Source: Vicia villosa (Eukaryota; Streptophyta; Magnoliopsida; Fabales; Fabaceae). From it: a stretch of 64,000 nucleotides of DNA. The notes beneath the pieces were generated by a model. That model saw nothing but the letters and a program-made list of their open reading frames with translations. It ran no database searches and was not told the origin of the DNA. The stretch covers positions 80,636,364 through 80,700,363 of the forward strand of contig NC_081184.1 in NCBI RefSeq assembly GCF_029867415.1. The letters run 5' to 3'. Positions 1 through 10,150 of the stretch are shown piece by piece. Every line of letters begins with the position of its first letter. Position 1 is the first letter of the stretch. The position numbers and the translations under genes were made by a program.

Positions 1-1083
1 TTTATTTATTATATTAATATTTGGTATAAATAAAGACTAATATTTTTCTTATTCTAATATTTGATATAAAAAAGACTAATATTTTTTTATTTAAAAAATT
101 AAATAAATAAAAAAAATTTAATTTGCCAATATCTAATAAACACATTAACATTATTATTAGAATAGTAAAATTTACTTAAAATACTGGTAACTTAAAAATA
201 TGTAAAAGTAAATTTTTTCGATTTGCTAATAAATAAATCAACTCAATTAAAATATAGGTGATAATTTTAAATTCTTTTCAAATTAATATATACTTAATAA
301 ATCAATAATTGTTTTCTTATGGTAAACGGTCACAATAGTTGAAGAAAAAAATAAAACATTTATTAATTTGAAAATAAATAAATCAACAAAATTAAAATAT
401 ATGTTATCATTTACATTTTTTAATATTTTAGATCAACTAAAAATATAAGTAATAAATCAATAATATATTATTATTTAAAATGGTCACAATAGTAAAACAT
501 TCAAAAATAAAAAGTTGCTTTTTATTCAAAGTAGATTTATTGTACTTGAAAATTATAGATCAATATATTAGAACGTTATACTTTTTTTATCAAAATAAAT
601 TATAGATTAATATATTTATAATTATGTAATGAATAAAATTACACTAAGTCTAAAACATAAATTAAAGATTATGTATAATTCAAAAATAAACAGTGAATAG
701 AATTGTATCTATTTGAAAGTATAAAATAAATATATTATAAATAATTTGGAATGTTCATTTAATTAAAAACACAATATTGATTTACATCTATGTATTCATT
801 CGATTAAAAATATAAAAGAATGTGAGATTATTATTTAAATATTAATTTCGTTTTATTTATTTGTTTGCAATTTCGAAAAACAAAATATATTTCCAAATTC
901 TACCATTGTGAGCATTTAATATAAATTCACTATAGTGATAATATTATAATAATTATGACGCCTTTTGGATATTGGCAAACTAAAAATTTAAATATTATTT
1001 ATTAAATTTTTTAAAAATAAAATGAATTAAAAAATATTAGTCTTTTTTTATACTATCAAATATTAATATAATAAATAAAAAAT
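1..1083. repeat. AT-rich foldback element with long inverted ends (left end outside window)
   Basis: The first ~130 bases (TTATTATATTAATATTTGG, then AAAGACTAATATTTTT, ending in a TTTGCCAATATCT block) recur as the reverse complement at about 955-1080 (GATATTGGCAAAC ... AAAATATTAGTCTTT ... AATATTAATATAATAAATAA). The roughly 800 bases between are extremely AT-rich and hold no credible gene. This arrangement fits a non-autonomous DNA transposon or MITE-like foldback element. The left terminus and target duplication lie outside the window, so the superfamily cannot be named. Simple AT-richness accounts for part of the match, but the shared TTTGCCAATATC and AAAGACTAATATT blocks are too specific for chance. 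Confidence 0.5.
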
Positions 1084-1383
1084 AATTATGATTATATTTT
1101 CTATTTATGGAATTTTTAAATACTAAGTATAATGAAAAAAATTCTGTAAGATGCTCTTCATATGGAATAAAGAAATCTGAAGCGTTAATTAAATCAAAAG
1201 GTTAATATCGTTAGTTCTCGTTTCTCACAATAGATATCAGTTCTCTTTTTTTTACATAGCTACTATATATAGATTCGTTCCATCTATATTATGTTTTGTT
1301 AATCTTAAATTAAGATTACTTATTCAATTTTTAAACTTTTTTTTTGCGTTTATAATACATTATTCATCTTAAAATTTAAATTA

Positions 1384-1412
1384 CCTGTGCGGACGCACGG
1401 GTCTTCTACTAG
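1384..1412 (+). mobile_element. Helitron 3' terminus
   Basis: The sequence CCTGTGC-GGAC-GCACGGG forms a GC-rich hairpin in otherwise AT-rich DNA. It is followed about 8 bases later by CTAG and then a T, the standard plant Helitron 3' end (hairpin, CTRR, insertion next to T). Two other ends at 50160-50163 and 52684-52687 share the GCACGGG/TACGGG-CTAGT layout. The matching 5' TC end was not found inside the window. Confidence 0.65.
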
Positions 1413-1441
1413 TTTCTAAAAAATATGTCATTCCTCAATAT

Positions 1442-1885
1442 CTACAAGTTCCAACAAATTGCCCAAATAACTCTCTCCTTACCATCCCTCACCTTCTTGC
1501 TAGAACAAAAAAAGCTCCAAGAGTAAAATCTTTCTTTAAAACAATCCATCTGAAAGTCCACCATTCCTATCAAACCATCCATCTCCCTCCAAATAAGATA
1601 AGAAACTTTACAAGATAGAAAAGAATGATTCAACGATTTGTCAAAGTGACCATAAAAAACACACTTACGATCGTTAATGGATAAATGGATTCCCCTAATA
1701 AGGATAAGATCTCTAGTAGGAAGTCTATTTATGCAACACCTCCAAACAAAAGCCTTAATTTTAAAAGGTACTTCCATCTTCCAAATTAAAGAAAGAATGA
1801 TATCAAACTTGTTACTAGGACCATACGGAACACGAAAAAGATTCATCAACTTATAGAAACTTCTCTCTTCCGCTATCGCCCCCAC
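1442..1885 (-). pseudogene. LINE (L1-like) reverse-transcriptase zinc-binding domain fragment
   Basis: An open frame of 147 codons on the minus strand encodes the C-terminal zinc-binding part of plant non-LTR reverse transcriptases (zf-RVT). The visible hallmarks are a VPFKIKAFVWRCCINRLPTRD segment, then a Cys...Cys/His pattern (CVFYGHFDKSLNHSFLSC) and a conserved LIWREM. The catalytic RT domain and endonuclease are absent, so this is a scrap of a 5'-truncated or rearranged LINE and not a working gene. Confidence 0.7.
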
Positions 1886-1959
1886 GTAACAGAATCACTT
1901 TCATATGTGCACGGATGAACCGGTTGCAGAACTACATTCAGCACCTGCAGCTGAATTGC

Positions 1960-3345
1960 AGCTTGTAACTCGGTGGGAGAACTGACTTTTTATTTTCGTA
2001 AGAAAACAATGTTGCGGTGAGCAAGAGTCGCCACCGACATTTATTTTGTCCAATTAGGGAAAGGTATAAAAGTACAGGAAAGACCTTTTAAGAAAAGACT
2101 TGAGTTCGGGGGTAAGTTATGAAAAGGGAAGGTGTTATCACCCTTTTCATCCGTAGTTATCTACGGGCTCTTAGTTTGCTTAGCTCGTTTGTTTTGTTTG
2201 AAAGTCAAAGTGTGTGTGTGTTTTTGAAAAGAAGTGTCAAGACTTCACAATGATCCTTGTATCAGTCCTCAAGGATGTATGCGAAGTGTTTGAAATTTGT
2301 TTTGAAAAAAAAGGTAAGTGGTGAGAGAAATATTTTGAGCAAGCAAACTAAGGGTATTTACTCTACGCTTGGTCTCTCCTATACTTTTATGCTTTTCGGA
2401 GGGATAGGGCTAACCATACCATTTGTGGGTGGGTAGTCCTATCTATTGGACGTGTTCGGGACATCGAAGGGTCATCGATGGTGGTTTGAAGGCAACACAA
2501 TAGAGGTACCTTTAGCAAATTCGAAGGGACAATCATCTTTCATAGACAACAATTCGAGGGACTAGATCATGTATTCGTAGGCAGCAATTTTTTGGTCATC
2601 GAGGGACCATGATCTTTGATATTTTTTAATCACGGGACATTTTCTATAGGGTACCTCTATATTCGAGGGACACGACCTTTATTCGTAAGGCAAACAAGAG
2701 GGGCGTAACCTAGGGGTGAGTGTGTGAACAAGTAAAAAGAGTGTGTTATTTTCAGTTATTTTAGTTTTGAAGTTAGTGAGCTAACGATTGATTTTGAGTT
2801 TTATCATACAATCCTATTAAGACATACATCTAAGCAATTATAGCAATTTATATGGTGCGGAAAGTAAAGAGCGGAAATTAAAATGTCCTACGCTATTACA
2901 GGGCTTTAGGGCAGTTACATAATAGGAGGTGCAGAAATTTAAAATCCTAGTTAAACTATTACATCCCACGAACAATTACATAATTGAAAATGCGGAATAA
3001 AATGATAGATGTACAAAATAAGAAAAAATTTGCGGATGTCCACAACGGTCCAAAGGTTCAAGATAGTAGTACCTTACATCGACAAGAAAATGTTAGCAAA
3101 ATAACTTGGAATAATGATGAGAAATGATAAAATTTACTCACAAATATTAATCAAAAGGTAACAAAAAGAAGTCTAAAAATTAATATTAAATCTAAAAGAA
3201 AATATGACATTTAACTAAAATATATTTTTGGTATTTTTAATTATAAGAAAAAAAAAATTGGTTTACGTAGATTTTGATAAAATTAAACCCAAAATTTATT
3301 ATGATTAAAAAACTCTAACCTAGTTAATGAAAATAACTAATATGA
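1960..3345. repeat. Degenerate LTR-retrotransposon sequence (probable Ty3/gypsy LTR region)
   Basis: No open frame is present. The phrases GCGGTGAGCAAGAGTCGCCACCGAC and GGGAAGGTGTTATCACCC, followed by a CTCTTAGTTTGCTTAGCTCG stretch, match what I remember of very common legume gypsy-type LTRs; the family is recalled, not searched. At 2460-2670 a short motif, ATTCGAGGGAC with variants, recurs about six times at irregular spacing. The PMD-carrying MULE is inserted at the right end of this block. Terminal boundaries and target duplications were not resolved. Confidence 0.45.
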
Positions 3346-3411
3346 TTAACTTAAGAAAATTTCTTTGCCAACCTCCCAACCCTCTGGTGAAAAATCCAAA
3401 CTACCCCTGAC

Positions 3412-3961
3412 TTCGGAAATGAACTTCCGAAATGCAAGAAAAAGGTGTTTTCGGAGATGCATCTCCGAAAGCGCCTTTTTTTTTAAAAAATTTGACTTAT
3501 TTCGGAAGTTCATTTCCGAAAACAGCATTTCGGAAGTTCATTTCCGAAATACTGCGCGTTTTGCAGATTAAGCAAAACAGCCCCCTCCCCCAAATCATTT
3601 ACCCTAATCTTCTTCAAACTCAACCCCAAAGAGATTTTTGTGCAAACCAGTTCCAAGCTACCTCAAAGGCTCCATCTACTTGCTCTATTACATTCTAAAG
3701 TCCTCCAATCTATTCAATAGGTAAGCATTTTGATTTTAAGATCTATGATTAAAATGTATATTAGGGTGTTTACAAATAGCAAAAAAATGTATTAGGTTAG
3801 GTTTATACTGATATTTAGGATGTTTAGAATGTGTATACATAGGTTTGAATTTTGATTTTGGGGTCTGCCATTGAAGGTTGCAGAAAAGCTCTACGCAGGG
3901 GTGTTTCGGAAGTTCATTTCCGAAAACACCTCCATCCCAGTTTCGGAAATGAACTTCCGAA
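3412..3961. repeat. Left subterminal palindrome array of the MULE (6 copies)
   Basis: A 20-bp palindrome of the form TTCGGAARTKMAYTTCCGAA occurs at 3412-3431, 3450-3469, 3501-3520, 3529-3548, 3905-3924 and 3942-3961. The copy at 3450 (TTCGGAGATGCATCTCCGAA) is a perfect palindrome over all 20 bases. Arrays of this type near transposon ends are commonly protein-binding sites, but that is inference here. Confidence 0.85.
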
Positions 3962-4043
3962 CTGTATCAGAAGTGCAATTTTTTTTTGTTTTTTCATTTG
4001 TCTCGCATATTAATCGATTTCGATTTCGATTGTTTACAAGAAC

Positions 4044-6054
4044 ATGACAGGCAACCAGCCAGCACGCATCAGACAGGGCAGGGAGTCCCAGACTGCGTCA
4101 GCTAGACGCGAGCGGGCGGCGGCGCAGCTGGCGTCGACACGCGGGCGGGGCCGGGGACACCGTGTGCGCGTTCCACAGGACTTGGTGGAGAGTTCATCTC
4201 CTTCAGGCTATAGGAGTAGGCTGGCTCGGGTATCTTCTTCCCGCCAGCGAGAGGAGGAGGATGATGATGAGGAGGAGGAGGAGGAGGTCATACCGGATGT
4301 TGACCCTCCAGTCGGGGAGGAGGAGGAGCAGGAGGTGGATAGCTATCCGGGAGGGCCTTTTGACACTTCCCTGCTGATTCACTACCAGGATCACGTCGCT
4401 CGGCGGATTTGGGAGGGAGAGGTATTTTTTTAACTTAGCCGTTTATTTGTCACCATTTTTTATAATTTTACCGTTTATTTCTCGCTTATTTGTTTTTTTT
4501 TGTAACAGGAGAGAGAGCCATTGAAAATGGTGAACCACTCCATGAAGATTTTCAGTCTGTTTAAACCAACAGCTCAGTGGTTTAACGACCACGTGCGAGG
4601 TTCAGGGCTTAGCGGGCTCTGCATGACCGGGTACACCACCATCAGCACCGGCATGCAGGGGGCATTTGTGGAACGCTGGCACAAGGAGACGTCATCTTTC
4701 CACCTGCCGGTTAGGGAGATGACGATCACCTTGCACGACGTGCAGTGTCTTCTCCACCTGCCAATTAGGGGGCCGCTGTTGCACCACTCCCGGATCCAGA
4801 GGGTCGAGGCCATTGAGTGGATGACGCTCTATCTGGGCATGGAGGAGGAGGTTGCTCACTTTGAGTGCGCCACGACTTGTGGGCCTCATGTCCGGTTCAC
4901 TACACTGAAGATCTATTTTGAGTTCCACCTGGACGCGGCGGCCGAGGCCGAGCAGGAGGATAACGAGCTGTTCACACAGTATCACCGCGGCTGCGCTCTC
5001 TGGTGCTGGTACATGCATGTGGTGGGCGCTGCATGCTTTGTGGACAAGAGCGCCAGGTACGTCGATGTGACCTACCTCCGCTATTTCATGGACCTGGATA
5101 CCGTTCACCAGTGGAACTGGGGGGCAGCTACTCTGGCATATCTCTACCAGAAGCTGAATGAGGCCTCCAACTGGAGGACGAGGCAGCTGGTCGGATCCTG
5201 CACTCTGCTTACGGTACGTTTGATTTTAACACATTCTCGTATTTATTTATTTATTTATGTTTCGTATTTATTTTTAATACATTATCGTATTTGTGTTTCA
5301 GAGCTGGATCATCTCCTACTTCTCCCGCATCCACGGCTTCCACATCGATTCTGCGTACGTTGACGCCATGCCCAGGGCCTCCAGATACGCCCTCCAGAGG
5401 GGGAACGATGCGGTGGGACCATACCGCCTGTACCTGGACCACACGATGCACGACGACGTCACCTGGAGGCCGTTCGCCGACTATGCTCAGGTTGTCCCCT
5501 TGGACGGGGTTGCTCTATATTCAGGCTGGTTGGCATGCGGGACCGGCATCATGGTCCGGTATCTCCCGGAGCGGTGCACGCGGCAGTTTGGGTTCGTGCA
5601 GATCATACCCAGGTCACCCTTCGAGGCTGCTCCTGACACAGTGACCAGAGTGCAGCTCACTGCCATATGGGAGGAGTGGCAGCATCATGTGGTACCGGAG
5701 GAGTACCGTCGCATGCGGGTCATCCAGGACTGGCACAGTGTGGAGGGGTACGTCACATGGTTCTACCGGGTGTCCCATCCTCTCTTGAGACCCGACGTTC
5801 CCGGCGCTCCTAGGCCAGCACACGAGGAGATCCTGGAGAACCGGCAGGCGGGGGATGACCACGCCATTGATCTCCTTCCGATCTGCCAGCGGATAGAGAT
5901 GCTTGGGCGGGACGCGTTGGATCGAGGTGTCATTCATCAGGGCGGACCAGAGGCAGTCGCCGTGATGGAGATCATCGTCGCTGATGCGGGCCGTGCGGCG
6001 GGGTACAGGCGGCAGAGGAGGGCCCAGGGTGAGCGGGTTAGGCACACCCAGTAG
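4044..6054 (+). CDS. MAIN-like plant mobile domain (PMD) protein, MULE-borne
   Basis: The three-exon model is 4044-4421, 4509-5213 and 5302-6054, all phase 0 with GT...AG borders, giving 611 aa. Residues 1-60 are basic and Arg-rich. Residues ~70-105 are a Glu/Asp run. From ~135 onward comes the PMD fold (PF10536-type), with segments such as LCMTGYTTIS, FVERWHKETSSFHLP, REMTITLHDVQCLLHLPI and YLRYFMDLD. Exon 3 continues with GIMVRYLPERCTRQFG and EEWQHHVVPEEY. Known relatives (MAIN, MAIL1) are nuclear proteins affecting meristem maintenance and silencing; transposon-borne copies have no established role. The gene is markedly GC-rich against AT-rich flanks and has no internal stop. It lies wholly between the MULE palindrome arrays, so it is element cargo or an accessory gene and probably not a host locus. 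The start is the first ATG, 82 bases after the last left palindrome. Confidence 0.8.
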
Positions 6055-6283
6055 TGGTGGGTGGGGTTTATTCATTTTTTGATTTTGGATTGTATATTTA
6101 GCACACTATTTTTATTTATTTCGGTTTGTATATAATATTTTCATATTAGTATTTTTTTTTGTTTATTTATCATATTAGTGTTTTCAGTCTATCTATGGTT
6201 TATTTTATTTGCCGGTAACGTTTAATTAAAATGCGGTTGCGTTTAAGAAAAAACATAAAAAAAAAAACACAGTTTCTGCATAA

Positions 6284-6432
6284 TTCGGAAATGAACTTCC
6301 GAATTCACCCCCCATGAGGTGTTTTCGGATGTTCATCTCCGAACGCACCCCCCATGAGGTGTTTTTGGAGATGAACTTCCGAATCAAGGAAATTTTTTTA
6401 AAAAAAAAGCGCTTCGGAAGTTCATTTCCGAA
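6284..6432. repeat. Right subterminal palindrome array of the MULE (4 copies)
   Basis: Copies of the same 20-bp palindrome family lie at 6284-6303, 6324-6343, 6364-6383 (one arm mutated to TTTGG) and 6413-6432. A direct repeat CACCCCCCATGAGGTGTTT lies between the second and third copies. The array mirrors the left-hand set and belongs to the inverted-repeat end. Confidence 0.85.
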
Positions 6433-6506
6433 GCAGGGGTAGTTTGGGAATTTCGCTGGGGGTGACCCCCCATAGGGAGGTGGGTAAAGAAATTTTCTTA
6501 ACTTAA

Positions 6507-6803
6507 TTAGACTAGTTAGAAAAGCTAGAGACACTAAGTCAAATAAATAAATTATTTAAATAGAAGAGAAGAAATAAAATGATAGAGACAATAATATTTA
6601 TTATATATATTATTGTTTAAATTCTTTTAAAATTCAATTTTTTATAATAAATGAAAGGTAAGTTTAATTTTCAATGAAAAATAAGTAAAATTGGATATCG
6701 TTTAACAAAGTAAAAAAGGATATCGTTTGTATTATCGTTTAATTTATTTTCATAGCATTGGTTATCGTAAAATAAATTCAAAAACGCAAACTGTTTGATA
6801 TAT
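6507..6803. other. AT-rich intergenic sequence
   Basis: No gene, RNA or recognisable repeat was seen. TGGATATCGTTTAACAAAGTAAAA-like phrases recur at about 6690-6830 (GGATATCGTTT, GGTTATCGTAA, GGATATAGTAAAAC). This stretch is the upstream region of the MYB-related gene. Confidence 0.5.
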
Positions 6804-6812
6804 TATAAATAG
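6804..6812 (+). promoter_or_regulatory. Probable TATA box of the MYB-related gene
   Basis: TATAAATAG lies 98 bases upstream of the ATG at 6902. Transcription would be expected to start near 6835, after the in-frame ATG at 6818. This argues that the true translation start is 6902 and not 6818. Confidence 0.55.
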
Positions 6813-6901
6813 TAAAATTGGATATAGTAAAACAGTCAAAAACGCAAAAGAAGGTACTGCACTGCAATCAAGAAGAAGATAGAAAGAAGAGAAAGATCAT
6901 C

Positions 6902-7664
6902 ATGGAAGACTTAACAAGCAAGATTCAGAATGGAGAAACTGAAAGGTGTGTGATGTTGTTTGGGGTCAACATTGCAGCAAAACGCTCCAATGTTGGTGAC
7001 ACCACCATCACCATGAACAATAGTTTAAAATCTGAGAATGAGAATCAGAAAGAGATGCAGCTTTGTTCTCTTGACAAGCAGGAGGAGGAAAGTGATGATG
7101 AGATGAATGAAAATCTCAATTCTGGTCAATGTTCCAGTGAAAACAGAAAAAAAGGTATATGCATGATTTTATTTCAAGATTATCTTGACAGTTATCTTGC
7201 ACTATGCTGTATTTAAGTGGTGAATTCAAGAAGCTGTTATTGATGGTGAACTATATGTAGTGTTTGAGGTTTCATTAATTTGTTTAAACTCATATCTCTC
7301 GTTATTCTTGCATTGTAGTGAAACATTGGACAAAGAAGGAACACAAGGCCTTTTTGGAAGGTTTGCAATCGGTAGGGAAACGTAAATGGAAGGAAATATC
7401 GACCGACTATGTGAAGACGAAGACTAGTAGTCAAGTCGCCAGTCATGCGCAAAAATACTTTCTGAGACAAAACACATTTGAAAAAACAAAGCGCCAGAGC
7501 GTCTTTGATATGAGGCTTGTATGTTTTCTTTTTCTGACCTGTGATTTTTTTTACTACCTGTATAAAATGGATGACCATATTGCTTGATATGTCAGGATTA
7601 TGAAGATTCGAAACCTCCGAGTCCTTCTCCTTCGCGGAAACCGTCTCCCAACAACTCTATTTAG
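6902..7664 (+). CDS. MYB-related transcription factor, SHAQKYF class, with LFGV-type motif
   Basis: The model has exons 6902-7154, 7319-7518 and 7596-7664, with GT...AG introns and consistent phases, encoding 173 aa. The single MYB-like repeat spans about residues 87-133 (HWTKKEHKAFLEG, VGKRKWKEIS) and ends in SHAQKYF, the hallmark of one-repeat plant MYB factors that bind GATAA/TATCC-like sites. Residues 19-24 read LFGVNI, resembling the R/KLFGV repression motif known from RAV, HsfB and some MYB-related proteins. A Glu/Asp-rich linker precedes the MYB repeat, and the tail after exon 2 is short and Ser/Pro-rich (PPSPSPSRKPSP). It is therefore probably a nuclear DNA-binding regulator, perhaps a repressor (inference). 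The protein is short for the class, but no frame break is visible. Its targets cannot be told from the sequence. Confidence 0.8.
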
Positions 7665-8805
7665 AGGCAAGTCAAGTCTAGAAGTTACAATACAAAATAT
7701 GTTGTTATATTCTAGTAGTAGTATCAGAACCTTCTTTGATGAATTGTTAGGTTGATTGCATTATGTAGTTTGGTTATGATCTCTCACTATCACAACTTGT
7801 TTTTTGCAGTTTTTGGTCTTTGATGTTGTAGAAAGGACTTGCTGTTATGAAGAAATCAGCATAGGCCATTGCTTGCTATATGCAAATTTACTTCCATTAG
7901 ATTGCTTGAGCTGTTAGGTTATGAACATGATATTGATCATGTGATATTCTTTATTCTTTGAACATCAAAATGTTCAATTTTATTTTATTGCTTACTCTAT
8001 TTGAATGACTCCCTCAGAATTTAAATTTGGTTGCCATCATATGTGCCTTAAGGTATGTCAACAATGGACCAAGTTGGAGTGAACTCAAGGGCTTTTAATT
8101 CTGTATACATGAAAATGATCCAACAATCATGGTTGCAAGCTTGTTTAGTTAACTTATGTTTGGTAATAAAGTATGTAGTTAGAAAAAAAAGTTGATAGAA
8201 AGGTCTAGCTAGAATTGTCATATGTTAAAATTGAGGATAAAGGTAATGGAATATAAAAAACAAGGTGAATTCTTATTTACCCTTTTAGAAAAGTAGGGTA
8301 ATTTTACCCATCTGAGTTGTCAATCATTAAAACACTTATGTGTTAATTATGTTTGAATTATTATTAATAAATTAACTTTTAAATAATTATAAATTTACCC
8401 CAAAATTATTAATGATATCTTTACGTCTACTTCTAGGTAGCTACAATTTTACTTTTCGATGCTGCTGTTGCTTCCTATTCCATTCATTTATTCTAATCAT
8501 TGATTTTTTTAACTAATATGTGAAGTGCTTATTCTTCAATTCATTTATTTGTTTATATTAACACGTCCCAAAATAAATTGTTAACATATTTTATTTTAAA
8601 ATATTATTCAATAAAAACTACTTCATTTATTTTTATTTGAATTTAAATAATTTATAAAATACTATTAATTTATAAATGTACGGTAGTATTATTTTTTACA
8701 CCGATTTAACATTTTAACTAATGTATGGTAGTATTAATTTATCAAATATATCATATTAACATTTTTATAAATTTATTTTTAAACTATTTCTAAAAATTTG
8801 TATGT
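7665..8805. other. 3' flank of the MYB-related gene and AT-rich spacer
   Basis: The first few hundred bases are probably the 3' untranslated region. From about 8340 the sequence becomes strongly AT-rich with no open frame of note. A phrase at 8275-8325 (TTTACCCTTTT, GGGTAATTTTACCC) resembles the ends of small inverted-repeat elements, but no partner with a target duplication was found. Confidence 0.4.
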
Positions 8806-9144
8806 ATTATGAGCAGTGTTTTAAAAATCGTACCGGTTTAATTGCATTTTGACAAAAAAATTATTTAAAAAATTAAAACGACGCCATTTTGATTATTTAT
8901 GATATGATATTTTTAAAAAATTTAAGTGCTAGTTATATTTATAAAAACTAAATCATCCGGTTTGACAAGTTTTATAGCTATATAATTTTGTTATAACGAC
9001 TGGTCTATTGAACTGAGTTATCCGATTTAATCCGGTTTAGTCATGCGGTTCGACCAGTGACCCAATGATTCGACCAATAAACCAGTGACCCAGTACCCTC
9101 ACCGGTTTAATGTCCGGTCAGGTTTTTAAAACACTTATTATGAG
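8806..9144. mobile_element. hAT-type non-autonomous element (MITE) with 8-bp TSD
   Basis: The 8-mer ATTATGAG at 8806-8813 and 9137-9144 flanks a 323-bp element (8814-9136). Its ends are inverted: CAGTGTTTTAAAAA on the left, and AAGTGTTTTAAAAA when read from the right. An 8-bp duplication with a CA(G)TG-type terminus fits the hAT superfamily. The interior has repeated CCGGTTTA / GGTTCGACC phrases and no coding capacity. Confidence 0.75.
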
Positions 9145-9254
9145 TGATTTGATTAAATATATGTGTAAAAATATTTTATATGCCTTATTTTATTTAAAAT
9201 AAATTAATATTAATTAATTATTCTAAATTAATAAAATATGGTTTAAATGTATTT

Positions 9255-10150
9255 TCGGAAGTCCACTGCCACTTTTTCACATTACAATTCACAGATCTTC
9301 CACTAGAAAGAATATTTCTTAGCTAATTATTTTTTTCGTCAAAGAACACCGACTAGAATTTTCAATATTGTACCTTCCATATATTGTAAAATGGACTAAG
9401 AAACAAACAAATCCAAAAGTTTCATAAATCGCATCCCCGAAGGTCCACCATCACCTTCCCAAATCATTATTCACAGAATTTTCATTAGAAATGGTCATTC
9501 TCAAATGACTTACTTCACTAGAAGAACACCAATTGGAATATTCAATATCGGTCTGTTCACGTCGTGTAAAATGGACTGACAAACAAACAAATTAAAAAAA
9601 AATTCTTAGATCGGACTTCCGGAGGTCCATCATCTCCTTATCAAATCATAATTCAAAAGTCTACCACTAGAAATGACCTTCTCGATTGACTCTTTCCTTC
9701 AATAGAAGAACATCGGCTAGAATTTCCAATATCAAACCAAACTGTGTAAATTGGACAAAGAAACAAACAAATTTAAAAAAATCATCAATCAGACTCCCAG
9801 AGGTCCACCACCACCTTTCAAAATCTCAAATCATATGGTTTCTATTAGAAATGGCCATTCTTAACTGACTTTTTCCTTCACTAGATGAACACAAACTATA
9901 ATTTTCAATAGCCGGTCGTCTATATCGTACAAAAGGACTAATAAAAGAAAATGCAAAAATTTCATCAATCAGACTTTCAGAGGTCCACAATCACCTTCCT
10001 AGATCACAACTCACAAAACTTCCACTAGAAATGGTCATTCTCAACAAACTATTTCCTTCACTGGAAGAACACCGACTATAATATTTGATATTGGATTGTC
10101 CACATCATGTAAAATTAACTAAGAAACAAACAATTCCAAATTTGATATTG
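9255..10150. repeat. Tandem array of ~180-bp units (about 5 copies)
   Basis: Diverged units carry the marker AGGTCCACCATCACCTTCC (and variants) at 9259, 9441, 9623, 9801 and 9981, giving spacings of 182, 182, 178 and 180 bases. Other landmarks recur in the same order in each unit: CACTAGAAATGGTCATTCTC, CTTCACTAGAAGAACACC and GTAAAATGGACTAAGAAACAAACAAA. Units differ from each other at many positions. There is no coding potential; short open frames in it are chance. The period is in the nucleosome-length range typical of plant satellites. Confidence 0.8.

Larger units (their letters stand above)
3346..6506 (+). mobile_element. Mutator-like element carrying a plant mobile domain gene (complete, with 9-bp TSD)
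   Basis: The identical 9-mer TTAACTTAA at 3346-3354 and 6498-6506 flanks the element 3355-6497 (3143 bp). The ends are inverted repeats: GAAAATTTCTTTGCCAACCTCCC on the left pairs with GAAAATTTCTTTACCCACCTCCC read from the right. Homology continues patchily inward for about 150 bases through CCAAACTACCCCTG and the palindrome array. A 9-bp duplication with long inverted repeats is diagnostic of MULEs. No transposase is present; the only gene is the PMD gene at 4044-6054. Known family fact: PMD (MAIN-like) genes occur both as host genes and inside Mutator-like and gypsy elements. The exact TSD and open gene suggest a fairly recent insertion. Confidence 0.85.

Noticed and set aside
4162..4394. 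Alternative frames across PMD exon 1
   Set aside because: They are shadows of the Arg- and Glu-rich coding repeats; splice-compatible continuity exists only for the PMD frame.
6818..6901. Upstream in-frame ATG extending the MYB-related protein by 28 residues
   Set aside because: The TATAAATAG at 6804 would place the transcription start after this ATG, and the added residues are a basic, unremarkable stretch.
8260..8330. Possible small inverted-repeat element sharing GGGTAAA-TTACCC phrases with 11515-11560
   Set aside because: The two sites are 3 kb apart, with no target duplication and only short matches.
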